From positions 1-64,000 of the forward strand of contig NZ_BDAY01000050.1 in NCBI RefSeq assembly GCF_001612685.1: a DNA stretch of 64,000 nucleotides, in the 5' to 3' direction. Of the stretch, positions 33,587 to 41,762 are shown in pieces. Source of the stretch: Nocardia altamirensis NBRC 108246. Lineage in GTDB: Bacteria; Actinomycetota; Actinomycetes; Mycobacteriales; Mycobacteriaceae. Each line of letters opens with the position of its first letter. The first letter of the stretch is position 1. A model generated the notes under the pieces. The model saw only the letters and a program-made list of their open reading frames with translations, had not been told where the DNA came from and did not search any database. A program made the translations under genes and the position numbers.

Positions 33587-35290
33587 GTGGTCGTGCGAGT
33601 CGATGCCGAAGGCGTGCGGGCCGCCGCGGACGCCCTCGACGCGTGCGGTGCGCGCTTGAGTTCTGCGATCCCGGTGACCGTGGTAGCTCCGGCCGGGGGT
33701 GACACGATCTCGTCGACGGGGGCGCAAGTCATCAATCAGCGCAGCGCACATCTGGTCAGTGCCGCGCATGCCGCGGTGGCGGTGATCCTAGGTGCTGCGG
33801 CGGCATTGCGGGCCAGCGCGGCCGACTACACCTCAGCCGACGGCGCGAACGCTTCCTCGATCGCGGCGAACCGCTTCGGTACTGGTGGCGCGGGAGGCGC
33901 GCAGGGTGCGCCGGGCCCGGTGGATATCCCGCCGGTCCCCCGTGTCCTCGACACGGCTCGCGGGCCGATCATGATGCCCTCGTCCTTGGGCGCGGAGCCG
34001 TTGGCTGCCGCGACCGCGCTGCAAGCCGGCGATCACGGCGCCTCAGCAGCAGCGCACGCGCAGCAATGGTCGACACTGGCCACGGTCTTCGGCCAGGAGG
34101 CCGCCGTGACCACTGCCGTCGCCGCCGGTCTGGCAGGTTCGTGGGAGTCTCCCGCCGCCGCGCTGGCCTTGCCGAAGGTCGCCGAGCTGAGCCGATGGCT
34201 CGCCGATGCCTCGCTGCACGCCGAGGCGGTCGCGGCGGCCGCGGCCGCGCACGCCGGCAATCACGCCCAGGCAGTTGCCACCCACCCGACGCCGGAATAC
34301 GTCACCGCGGTGCGCGCGGCGTTGATGACGAATACGGCCCGGGTCGCGGCCGGAGACACAGCTGCGGCTCCCGCGCTGACCCAGACACGAGCACAATGGG
34401 CGCAGCTGACCTCCGATTCCGGTGAAGTCGGTGCCCAGTACGGAGCTTCGACGACCCGTTCCGCGGTGACAGACGCCGAGGTGGGAGCACCGCCTGCTGT
34501 GGCAGGCGAGGGCGCCGACTCCGCGGACGCCGACCGTGACAATCGCCCCTCCGATGAGCACGATCCCCACGACGAGGCGGATGATCAGTCGTCGACATCC
34601 GAGGATTTAGGACTCGATCCCAACGATCCCGCGATCCAAGCCGAAGCTCAGGCCTTGGCCGTGCAGACGCTGGCGGCCCAGCAGGCCGGGCAGATGGGTC
34701 CGCAACTGCTGGGCATGGGTTCGCAGATGCTCCAGCAAGCCGTCGGCCCGATCAGCTCGCTGGCTTCCTCGGCGGTGCAAGCCGTCGCGACGGGTACGTC
34801 CCCGGAGGATCTGAGCGCCGGACTGGATCCCGCGTTGCCCGAGCCTGCCTTTCCCGGGCTCGATGTCCCTACCGGCACTGGCGATTTCGGCGCGGGCGGG
34901 TCATCGGGTGATTTCGGTGCCGGAGCCGATTCCGGTATCGCCGCGTCCGTGCCGGGGGTGGGGGCTACCGCACCGGCAGCAGCCAATGCTGGTGCTGTCG
35001 CGGCCCGGACCGCCCCGACCCAGGTTGTGGCGCCTACGGTCGCCAGCGGTAGTCCCGCACCGACCCGGCCGGCCGCTGCCCCGGCGATGATGCCGATGAT
35101 GAACCCGGCGATGATGGGCGGGCTCGGTGGCGGAGCCCAGAACGAACGGGCGCGCAACCGTAAGGTCGTTCCCGACGAACCGGTGTATCAGGACAAGACC
35201 CCGTCGGTTGCGCCGGTGATCGGTGCCCGCAAACGCACTCCCCCTAAACCGACCCCGGCAGCACGCGCCGAGAAAGGCGACGGCGACTGA
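33587..35290 (+). CDS. EspB-like PE-PPE fusion protein
   Basis: 567 residues from GTG 33587. Residues 1-90 form a PE-like helical hairpin ending in YTSAD at 81-85. Residues 130-310 are PPE-like, with a WES turn at 186-188 where PPE/WXG proteins have WxG, then SRWLADASLHAEAVAAAAAA, PEYVTAVRAALMTNT and GDTAAAPALTQTRAQW. From memory, EspB of M. tuberculosis has YxxxD and WxG in this order at nearly these positions. The remaining 250 residues are acidic then Pro/Ala-rich, also like EspB. It is probably secreted by the ESX system and oligomeric. The Gly of WxG is replaced by Ser. Confidence 0.65.
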   Translation: MVVRVDAEGVRAAADALDACGARLSSAIPVTVVAPAGGDTISSTGAQVINQRSAHLVSAAHAAVAVILGAAAALRASAADYTSADGANASSIAANRFGTGGAGGAQGAPGPVDIPPVPRVLDTARGPIMMPSSLGAEPLAAATALQAGDHGASAAAHAQQWSTLATVFGQEAAVTTAVAAGLAGSWESPAAALALPKVAELSRWLADASLHAEAVAAAAAAHAGNHAQAVATHPTPEYVTAVRAALMTNTARVAAGDTAAAPALTQTRAQWAQLTSDSGEVGAQYGASTTRSAVTDAEVGAPPAVAGEGADSADADRDNRPSDEHDPHDEADDQSSTSEDLGLDPNDPAIQAEAQALAVQTLAAQQAGQMGPQLLGMGSQMLQQAVGPISSLASSAVQAVATGTSPEDLSAGLDPALPEPAFPGLDVPTGTGDFGAGGSSGDFGAGADSGIAASVPGVGATAPAAANAGAVAARTAPTQVVAPTVASGSPAPTRPAAAPAMMPMMNPAMMGGLGGGAQNERARNRKVVPDEPVYQDKTPSVAPVIGARKRTPPKPTPAARAEKGDGD

Positions 35291-35637
35291 TGGACATTCA
35301 GGCCCAGGCCCAGGCAGCACAACAGCGTGTGGAGTCGGCATTGACCGAGGCCGCACAGCTTCGAGATCGACTCGGCACCGGAATCGATGCGTTGACCAGC
35401 ATGCGGGTGCGCCGACCCTCTCCTGATGATCAGGTGGTGCCCGAGGTCGACGGGATGGGCCGACTGACCGGGCTGTGGCTGGCCCCGGGGCTGACGACAC
35501 GGACCTCGGCCGACGACCTCGGTGCCGCGATCACCGCGGCGATCCGGGCGTCCCACACCGACGCTGCGGCTCGGCGCGAGCAGATAAACCGTTTCGTGGG
35601 TGGGACTAAAGATTCACTCGATTTCGATCCCGAATAG
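35290..35637 (+). CDS. YbaB/EbfC-fold protein
   Basis: 115 residues. The pattern of the YbaB family is clear: an N-terminal coiled coil (QAQAAQQRVESALTEAAQLR), then strands VVPEVDGMGRLTGLWLAPGL and a helix DDLGAAITAAIRASHTDAAA. Family members bind DNA; in ESX loci they also act as cytosolic helpers of Esp substrates (EspL type). ATG 35290 overlaps the EspB-like stop, so the two are translated together, which favours a substrate-helper role. Confidence 0.65.
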   Translation: MDIQAQAQAAQQRVESALTEAAQLRDRLGTGIDALTSMRVRRPSPDDQVVPEVDGMGRLTGLWLAPGLTTRTSADDLGAAITAAIRASHTDAAARREQINRFVGGTKDSLDFDPE

Positions 35638-35685
35638 CCCGACACCTGCACCGGATTACTGCTGTTCTGACCGTAAACTCGGAAC

Positions 35686-37491
35686 GTGAGTTCCACCGCG
35701 CCTCCAGCACCGACTGCGATCCTCGATTGGCTGTTGCGTAATGACGGATTGCGGCGCGTTCACGCGGGGTGCCAGCGTTTCGAAACGGCGGGAGCTCGCC
35801 CCCTTGCCTGCCGCCTGAATCTGGTCTCCGGGCACGTCCATTTCGACCTGAGCGCACCGGCGAAAATGGACCTGCCCTGGCAGCGCGACACCGGCGACGA
35901 CCACTGGTGGATCGACTGCGATGACCTGCCGTTGGCCGCCGCCACTCAGGGGCTGTTGGTGGTGGTCGGCATCACCGCTGAGGGCGAGTTCCTGATGATC
36001 AACCTCGCCGCGACATCGCGGCTATCGGTCCATTCCGTACTGGCGCTGCAGGTGGCCCGGGCCTGGGCGTTGCAGTTGTCGCTCGAACCCGATCTGCGTG
36101 CCGCCACCGTGGATCCATCGGTGTCGGTCGCCGGGCCCGGCACCACGATCCGATACTGCCCACCAGGGGCGGTGATCCCCACCGCGCGGGTGGTATTCAC
36201 CGGCCCCGACACCCGCCAGCTCGACCTCGCTGCCGATGCGATAGTCATCGATCGGGCCCCGGCTCGGGTGGACGCAGATGCCGAGGGCTGGGCGCTGTAT
36301 CTGGGACGTGATCGCAGCGGCGAAGCCTTCCTGGGTGCTGCCCGCTACCTGCTGCGCACCACCCTGGTGGTCAGCGAAGAGCAGTGGGCGGCTACCGGAT
36401 CGAGCACCGGTGCCGATGTCGAGCCCACGGTGGCTGCATCTGCTGAGGAAAGTCCGCCACCGGATAGCGACACCGACGTCGCGACCGTTGCCGAGAGCCG
36501 CGAGCCGGGGTCAGAGCGTGGTGCACGCCGGCGTGCTCAGCGCGCGGCAGGCTCGGCCGAGGCCCAGATTCCGGAGTTGCTGGGCACCACGGCGATGCAG
36601 GCCGACAGCACCTACCCACCCCCGCGGCCAGAACCTGGCCCCGGCACCGAAACCGAGGACGGTGGCGAGGACGCCGAGGCCGCGGCACTACTGGCCGAGT
36701 TCGGACATATCTGGGTGCGGGTGCTGGGCCGAATCCGCGTCTGTGTACCGAACGGGCCGACCCTGACCGCCCGTCGATCGACACGCAGCCCGGAGGGCAC
36801 CGACGGCAAACCCGTGCGAGAAACCGAACTGGTGGTGTGGATGGCCTTGAGTCCCCACGGGCTCTCCGGCGATGAGGTCGCCACGCTGTGGCCTGACGAT
36901 CATCCCGGCGATACCGCACACCAGCGCCGCCGCAACGAATTCGTCTCGCGGCTGCGGCGCCAGCTCGGACCGATCACGCCGGAAACACCGGAGGAGACCG
37001 CGCTGCTGGAACGCGAGCGCAGCGGTGGTGCGAATTTCCGTGTCCATCCCCGGATGCTCACCGACTGGGATGCCTTCCAGCGGCTGGTTCCCGGTCCGCC
37101 CGCAGAGGCGCCGACCGCGGCCTTGGCTGCCGCGCTGTCGCTGGTGACCGACCGGCCTTTCGCTGACGCGCCGCACGGACATTACGGGTTCGCCCGCGCG
37201 TGGACCGACGTGATGCTCGATGCGTGCACCGACACCGCGGTGGAGCTGGCCACCCGTTACATCACCGCCGGGCGCACCGCGCACGCTTTCGCCGCCGCCA
37301 ACCGCGGCGTACTCGCCGACCCAGCCCGCCAGGATCTGTGGCGGCTGGTGCTCTCGACCGCGCCGCGCGAGGACCCCGCCGAGATCTATGACCTCATCGC
37401 ACAGCTCAAACGGCTCATCCCGGCCAGCGAGCTCGAGAACGCGACCTTACGGCTGATAGAGAGGTTGAAGAGCAGTGAACTACCCCGATAA
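35686..37491 (+). CDS. ESX-associated protein with BTAD-type C-terminus
   Basis: 601 residues from GTG 35686. Residues 1-230 form a strand-rich domain of unknown type (LNLVSGHVHFDLSAPAKMDL, LLVVVGITAEGEFLMINL). A disordered acidic linker follows (235-340). Residues 345-600 look like the winged-helix plus BTAD arrangement of SARP/LysM-BTAD proteins: VRVLGRIRVCV, ETELVVWMALSPHGLSGDEV, ATLWPDD, RRNEFVSRLRRQL, then TPR-like helices. It may sense or regulate; a cytosolic role is likely because no membrane segment is present. It overlaps the next gene by 17 bases. Confidence 0.6.
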   Translation: MSSTAPPAPTAILDWLLRNDGLRRVHAGCQRFETAGARPLACRLNLVSGHVHFDLSAPAKMDLPWQRDTGDDHWWIDCDDLPLAAATQGLLVVVGITAEGEFLMINLAATSRLSVHSVLALQVARAWALQLSLEPDLRAATVDPSVSVAGPGTTIRYCPPGAVIPTARVVFTGPDTRQLDLAADAIVIDRAPARVDADAEGWALYLGRDRSGEAFLGAARYLLRTTLVVSEEQWAATGSSTGADVEPTVAASAEESPPPDSDTDVATVAESREPGSERGARRRAQRAAGSAEAQIPELLGTTAMQADSTYPPPRPEPGPGTETEDGGEDAEAAALLAEFGHIWVRVLGRIRVCVPNGPTLTARRSTRSPEGTDGKPVRETELVVWMALSPHGLSGDEVATLWPDDHPGDTAHQRRRNEFVSRLRRQLGPITPETPEETALLERERSGGANFRVHPRMLTDWDAFQRLVPGPPAEAPTAALAAALSLVTDRPFADAPHGHYGFARAWTDVMLDACTDTAVELATRYITAGRTAHAFAAANRGVLADPARQDLWRLVLSTAPREDPAEIYDLIAQLKRLIPASELENATLRLIERLKSSELPR

Positions 37492-37834
37492 TCCAGAGCT
37501 CGCCGAGGCCGGCGAGGAGGCCGTCCACGCCGTGCACACCCGGGACCAGAGCATCGTGGTCTGGGCCGACAGCAACGGCGCGGTCACCCAGGTCGAACTC
37601 ACCTCCGAGGCACTGCACTACGGCGAGCAGTACCTGAGCGAGCAGATCCTCGCCCTCGCTGATCTGGCTCACCAGAATGCCATGGTCGCCATCCGCGCCA
37701 GGATCCTCGACGCCGGCGCCCAACGCGGTGAAGCCGGCCTCGCCCAAGCACAGCGTCTCGTCACCGAGATGGAGCTGCCGACCGAAGAGTCCTACCGGCA
37801 GGCACTCGATACCCATCTGTACGGCGACGATTGA
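37475..37834 (+). CDS. EspL-like YbaB-fold protein
   Basis: 119 residues. It is YbaB-like: a strand pair SIVVWADSNGAVTQVELTSE, then GEQYLSEQILALADLAHQNA and a long C-terminal helix. This matches EspL-type helpers in ESX-1 loci, which stabilise or escort Esp substrates. It is last in the accessory operon, immediately before a terminator-like hairpin. Confidence 0.6.
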   Translation: MNYPDNPELAEAGEEAVHAVHTRDQSIVVWADSNGAVTQVELTSEALHYGEQYLSEQILALADLAHQNAMVAIRARILDAGAQRGEAGLAQAQRLVTEMELPTEESYRQALDTHLYGDD

Positions 37835-37835
37835 A

Positions 37836-37861
37836 AGCCCCGTAGCGCCAGATCCGGGGCT
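37836..37861 (+). terminator. hairpin after the Esp-like operon
   Basis: AGCCCCG (37836-37842) pairs with CGGGGCT (37855-37861) around a 12-base loop, starting two bases after the stop codon. No T-run follows, which is usual for actinobacterial terminators. Confidence 0.55.
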
Positions 37862-37983
37862 GCGGAAACCTGTCGATCAAACCTCGTCACACGATGGTGA
37901 ATAGGACATGTTTCGAATTCTGGAAGCGACCTTGTCGGCGGCTTACCAATTCAACTACGAAACCCTTGACTACCCCGGTGTTA

Positions 37984-37999
37984 GTCTCATTGGTGGGAC
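37984..37999. promoter_or_regulatory. ESX-type dyad operator, copy 3
   Basis: GTCTCATTGGTGGGAC, 30 bases before GTG 38030 of the WhiB-like gene, which leads into eccA. TATTTG follows directly at 38000 and could be the -10. An ATG at 38006 lies too close to the site to be a likely start. Confidence 0.65.
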
Positions 38000-38029
38000 T
38001 ATTTGATGGAGATAGGCAAGGGGTTTGCC

Positions 38030-38359
38030 GTGACTTCGACTCCACGACGACGCTCAGTGGATGCGTCCCTTGTGACAGGGATGGACCATCGCGAAGAAGT
38101 GTCCGGGTGCACCCGCCACGCGATGGTGTACGCCGGGTGGGAGAACCGCTTGGATGCTTTGGTGGGTGCAGCGCGACCGCTGCGCCGGGCCACACTGCGG
38201 GCCGCGCAGAACTTCGCTTCCCACTGCGCGAACTGCCCGGTGATCGCAGCGTGCCGAGATCGCGCGCAGGCCAATCGCTACACCGGAATCGCCGGCGGGA
38301 AACCGTTCATCAACGGGACCGCCATCGCGACCTCGACGACCAGCAGGCGTGCGGCATGA
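38030..38359 (+). CDS. divergent WhiB-family regulator
   Basis: 109 residues from GTG 38030 (AAGGGG upstream). Four cysteines are in the WhiB order: GC at 27, then HCANC at 66 and 69, and AAC at 75, followed by YTGIAGG where WhiB proteins have G[VI]WGG. The spacing between the first and second Cys is longer than usual and the Trp is lost, so this is an atypical member. WhiB proteins carry a 4Fe-4S cluster and act with the primary sigma factor. WhiB6 controls ESX-1 in M. tuberculosis, so a parallel role is plausible. It overlaps eccA by ATGA. Confidence 0.65.
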   Translation: MTSTPRRRSVDASLVTGMDHREEVSGCTRHAMVYAGWENRLDALVGAARPLRRATLRAAQNFASHCANCPVIAACRDRAQANRYTGIAGGKPFINGTAIATSTTSRRAA

Positions 38360-40191
38360 CAGCGGCGGTGGAGGCCTTCCGGCTCGGGGTCCGTGAACTC
38401 ATGAACGCCGCGCAGGAACACAGTGCCCCCGGCGCTCCGGGTCCGGCTCGCACCCGCGCGGCGGAGGCGTTTCGCACCGCGGTGAAGCTGGATCCGACGA
38501 TGAGTGATGCGGTGATGGGATTGATCGCCGCGGGCGACAACTCCCGGGCGACGTTGTTCAAGGCCAGCCGTGCCCGCAACCTGTATGTGCATTCCCGCGC
38601 CGAGGGCCTGCTCGATGGCGAGCTGCTCAGCGGATTGTTCGATCTGCACGTCTACGGCATCCATCATCCGCTGCGGCGCGCGAGCGAAGCCTCGATCGCC
38701 TTGGCCTGCGCGCTGGCCTATCCCGCCGACGGCACTTCCGCGCAATGGCAAGAAGCCGCCGAACAGCTCCAGCAGCACCTCGGTGATCGGCACGGCGAGG
38801 CCCACGACCAGCAGCTGGCGACGACGGTCCTGCTCGGCATGTACCTGGCCACCGAGCAGTGGACGGCCATCACCGACCTCGAACCCCAGCTCAAGGCCAC
38901 CCAGTGGGACCAGCCGTTGCTGCAGGTCGCCTGCGCGACCGTGACCGCGCAGGCCTACGCCAATCTCGGCGCGTTCGACGAGGCGCTGCGCCGGGTGAGC
39001 GGCATCCTCGACGACCCGCGGGAACCGGCCCAGCATCTGCGGGCCCAGGCTCGGCTCATCCAGGCGCTGGTCTTGCGCGAGCAGGGCGACGAGGAACGCG
39101 CTCAGCAGATCATCGCCGAGCTCATGGCCACCGATACCACCGGCACGGTCGCGGCCTACCGGCCCGCGACTCAGCGGCTCAAACTGACCAGCGCCGCAGC
39201 GATCGCCACGCGTACCGACGCGTGGGATCCCGCCAGTGGCCACGACCCGGTCGCCACCGCCGATCGTGAGGAGTCCGCGCGTACCCGCGAGCAGTGGCTC
39301 GAGGACGCCTCGCGGGTCCTCGAGGAGCAGATCGGCATGGCCGCGGTGAAACAGCAGATCGCGAAACTGCGTGCCACGGTGCAGGTTTCACGGATGCGAG
39401 AGAAGGCCGGGTTGTCCATCGACGGATCCTCGCGCCATCTGGTGTTCACCGGCCCGCCCGGCACCGGGAAAACGACCATCGCGCGGGTGGTGGCGCAGAT
39501 CTTCGCCGGGCTCGGCGTGGTCGACACCCCGAAGGTGGTCGAGGCCTCCCGGGTCGATTTCGTCGGCACCCATCTGGGACACACCGCACCGAAGACCAAC
39601 GCGCTCATCGATTCCGCGGTCGGCGGCGTGCTCTTCGTCGACGAGGTCTACACCTTGATCCAGACCGGGCTGGCCGGCGGCGACGCGTTCGGCCGCGAAG
39701 CGGTCGACACGCTGCTGGCGCGGATGGAGAACGACCGTGACCGGCTGGTGGTCATCATCGCCGGCTACGACGAGGAGGTCGACCGGTTCCTGGCCTCCAA
39801 CGAGGGCCTGGCCTCGCGGTTCTCCCGCCGGATCCGGTTTGCTTCCTACACCCCTGATGAATTGGTGGCCATTGCCGAAGTCATTGCGAACAAACGTGAT
39901 TCGGTGCTTTCCGAGGGTGCGCGCGACCGGCTGATGTCGGAGTGCGCGCAGCTGAGCACCACCGTGCGTGAAGGCAAGAGCGCCATCGACGTCGTCGGTA
40001 ACGGCCGCTTCATGCGCAACGTCATCGAGGGCGCCGAAGAAGAGCGCAACTACCGCCTGGCCCAGGACCCGGAGTTGGCCGCCGCGGCGGGAGCCCCCGA
40101 CGACTCGGTGCGCCAGGCGTTGATGACGATCACCGAGCCCGACATGGGTGAGGCGATCGAGAACCTGCTGGCCGACAACGCGAGCCGGTGA
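38356..40191 (+). CDS. eccA: EccA, ESX AAA+ ATPase
   Basis: 611 residues. A TPR-like N-terminal half (about 1-310) is followed by a CbxX/CfqX-type AAA+ domain: Walker A GPPGTGKTTIA near 365, Walker B GGVLFVDEVYTL near 428, sensor 1 VIIAGYDEEVD near 470, and an Arg finger region ASRFSRRIRF near 488. EccA is cytosolic and is thought to separate EspG from its PE/PPE client before export. It is coupled by ATGA to the WhiB-like gene and is followed by eccB. Confidence 0.9.
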   Translation: MTAAVEAFRLGVRELMNAAQEHSAPGAPGPARTRAAEAFRTAVKLDPTMSDAVMGLIAAGDNSRATLFKASRARNLYVHSRAEGLLDGELLSGLFDLHVYGIHHPLRRASEASIALACALAYPADGTSAQWQEAAEQLQQHLGDRHGEAHDQQLATTVLLGMYLATEQWTAITDLEPQLKATQWDQPLLQVACATVTAQAYANLGAFDEALRRVSGILDDPREPAQHLRAQARLIQALVLREQGDEERAQQIIAELMATDTTGTVAAYRPATQRLKLTSAAAIATRTDAWDPASGHDPVATADREESARTREQWLEDASRVLEEQIGMAAVKQQIAKLRATVQVSRMREKAGLSIDGSSRHLVFTGPPGTGKTTIARVVAQIFAGLGVVDTPKVVEASRVDFVGTHLGHTAPKTNALIDSAVGGVLFVDEVYTLIQTGLAGGDAFGREAVDTLLARMENDRDRLVVIIAGYDEEVDRFLASNEGLASRFSRRIRFASYTPDELVAIAEVIANKRDSVLSEGARDRLMSECAQLSTTVREGKSAIDVVGNGRFMRNVIEGAEEERNYRLAQDPELAAAAGAPDDSVRQALMTITEPDMGEAIENLLADNASR

Positions 40192-40216
40192 CGGTGGCGC
40201 GGCGAAGGAGACCGTT

Positions 40217-41761
40217 GTGCGATTGAGGATGACCTCGCGGCCCCAGGTGTCGGGGTGGCGGTTCATGCTGCGGCGTCTCGAACACGCGCTCGTGCGCCGC
40301 GAAACGCAGATGCTCGATGACCCTCAGCGCTCCCAGAGCCTGGCTCTGATCCTCGGGATCGTGCTCATGGTGCTGGCCGCAGCGGTCTGCGGGGTGATCG
40401 CCTTGATCTCCCCGCAAGGCACCATCGATGCCACCACCAAGATCGTGGCCGATCGCGACAGCGGCGCACTCTATGTGCGGGTCGGGGACCGATTCAACCC
40501 GGTGCTCAACCTTGCCTCGGCACGGTTGATCGCGGGTAGCCCGGCCCCGCCGAAACGGGTCAAGGCCGCCGAGATAGCCCGCTACCCGCGCGGGCCGCTG
40601 GTCGGGATCGTCGGCGCGCCACAGGTTCTCACCGCCAACTCCGATCGCAACTCCGATTGGACCTTGTGCAATGCCTCCAAGATCGGCACCGCCGTCCCGC
40701 TCGATCCCGCGACAGGACTGCCCAGCAGCGCGCCACCGGTGTCGACGTCGGTGATCAGCGGCGCACTGGACATGTCCGGGGCCACGGAGCTTTCCGGTCG
40801 AGCGGGCCGGGTGATGTCCTACGCCAACGCGATGTGGCTGGTGTACTTGCGCGCGGACGGAACCGCCGTGCGCGCCCGAATCGACACGACCAGCCCGGTG
40901 ATCACCACCGCGCTGGGGATCACCGGCGCCAAACCCCTGCCGATGGGCAAGGGACTCTACGACGCGTTGCCCGAGGAGCCACCGCTGACGGTGCCCAGCG
41001 CCCCCGATGCCGGAGCACCCCTGCCCTACACGGTGAGCGGGGGCGCCAAGGTCGGCTCGGTGCTGCGCAGTACCGAACTCAATGGCACGACAACCTACTA
41101 CGTCGCGTTGAGCTCGGGAGTGCAGCGCATCGGATCGGTGGTGGCCACGATGCTGCGCGCGTCGAACTCCGTCGGCAACACCGCGGTCCTGGAAGTCACA
41201 CCCGACGTGGCGACCAAGGCACCGCTGTCCACGCAGCTGCGGGTCGGCGGGTACCCGCCCGAGCCGATCGAGCTGATCGCCGACTCGGCGCCGGTGACCT
41301 GTCTGCGCTGGCACCAGAGCGCGGGCGAAACAACCGCCACCACAACACTTCTGAGCGGGCGCACCTTGCCGTTGACCAGCAAACAACGTGCCGCGATGGT
41401 GTCGCCAGTAACCGCGGGCGCCTCCGCGGGGGCCACCGCCGACTCGGTCTACATGCCAGCGGGGGCGGGCCGGTTCGTTCAGGTCCACTCCGACCCGGGG
41501 GCGACCCGGGAAGCGTTGTGGTGGCTGGCCGATACCGGTGTGCGCTTCGGTGTCGACACCACCGACGACGACTCCGGCCCTGATCGCACCGTCAGCGCGC
41601 TGGGCCTCGGTGAGCCGATCCCCGCGCCGTGGCCGATCGTGTCGTTGTTCGCTCGCGGGCCGTCACTGTCGGTCCGCGATGCCCTGGTCGTCCACGACGG
41701 CATCGAGGCCGACAAGCAGGCCGCACTGCTGCCCACGGCACGACCCGGTCAGGGGGGTTGA
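40217..41761 (+). CDS. eccB: EccB, ESX membrane core component
   Basis: 514 residues from GTG 40217 (GAAGGAG upstream). The N-terminus is typical: SRPQVSGWRFMLRRLEHALV, then one membrane segment LALILGIVLMVLAAAVCGVI near 43-63, and a long outer domain of repeats (DRDSGALYVRVGDRFNPVLN, EGVAADKQ-like C-terminal motif seen here as GIEADKQAALLP). EccB is part of the EccBCDE pore, with its outer domain on the far side of the membrane. The length is normal for the family. Confidence 0.9.
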   Translation: MRLRMTSRPQVSGWRFMLRRLEHALVRRETQMLDDPQRSQSLALILGIVLMVLAAAVCGVIALISPQGTIDATTKIVADRDSGALYVRVGDRFNPVLNLASARLIAGSPAPPKRVKAAEIARYPRGPLVGIVGAPQVLTANSDRNSDWTLCNASKIGTAVPLDPATGLPSSAPPVSTSVISGALDMSGATELSGRAGRVMSYANAMWLVYLRADGTAVRARIDTTSPVITTALGITGAKPLPMGKGLYDALPEEPPLTVPSAPDAGAPLPYTVSGGAKVGSVLRSTELNGTTTYYVALSSGVQRIGSVVATMLRASNSVGNTAVLEVTPDVATKAPLSTQLRVGGYPPEPIELIADSAPVTCLRWHQSAGETTATTTLLSGRTLPLTSKQRAAMVSPVTAGASAGATADSVYMPAGAGRFVQVHSDPGATREALWWLADTGVRFGVDTTDDDSGPDRTVSALGLGEPIPAPWPIVSLFARGPSLSVRDALVVHDGIEADKQAALLPTARPGQGG

Positions 41762-41762
41762 G

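Noticed and set aside
38899..38915. CCCAGTGGGACC inside eccA as an operator
   Set aside because: Only the right half matches, and it lies in the middle of a coding region; it is explained by codons.
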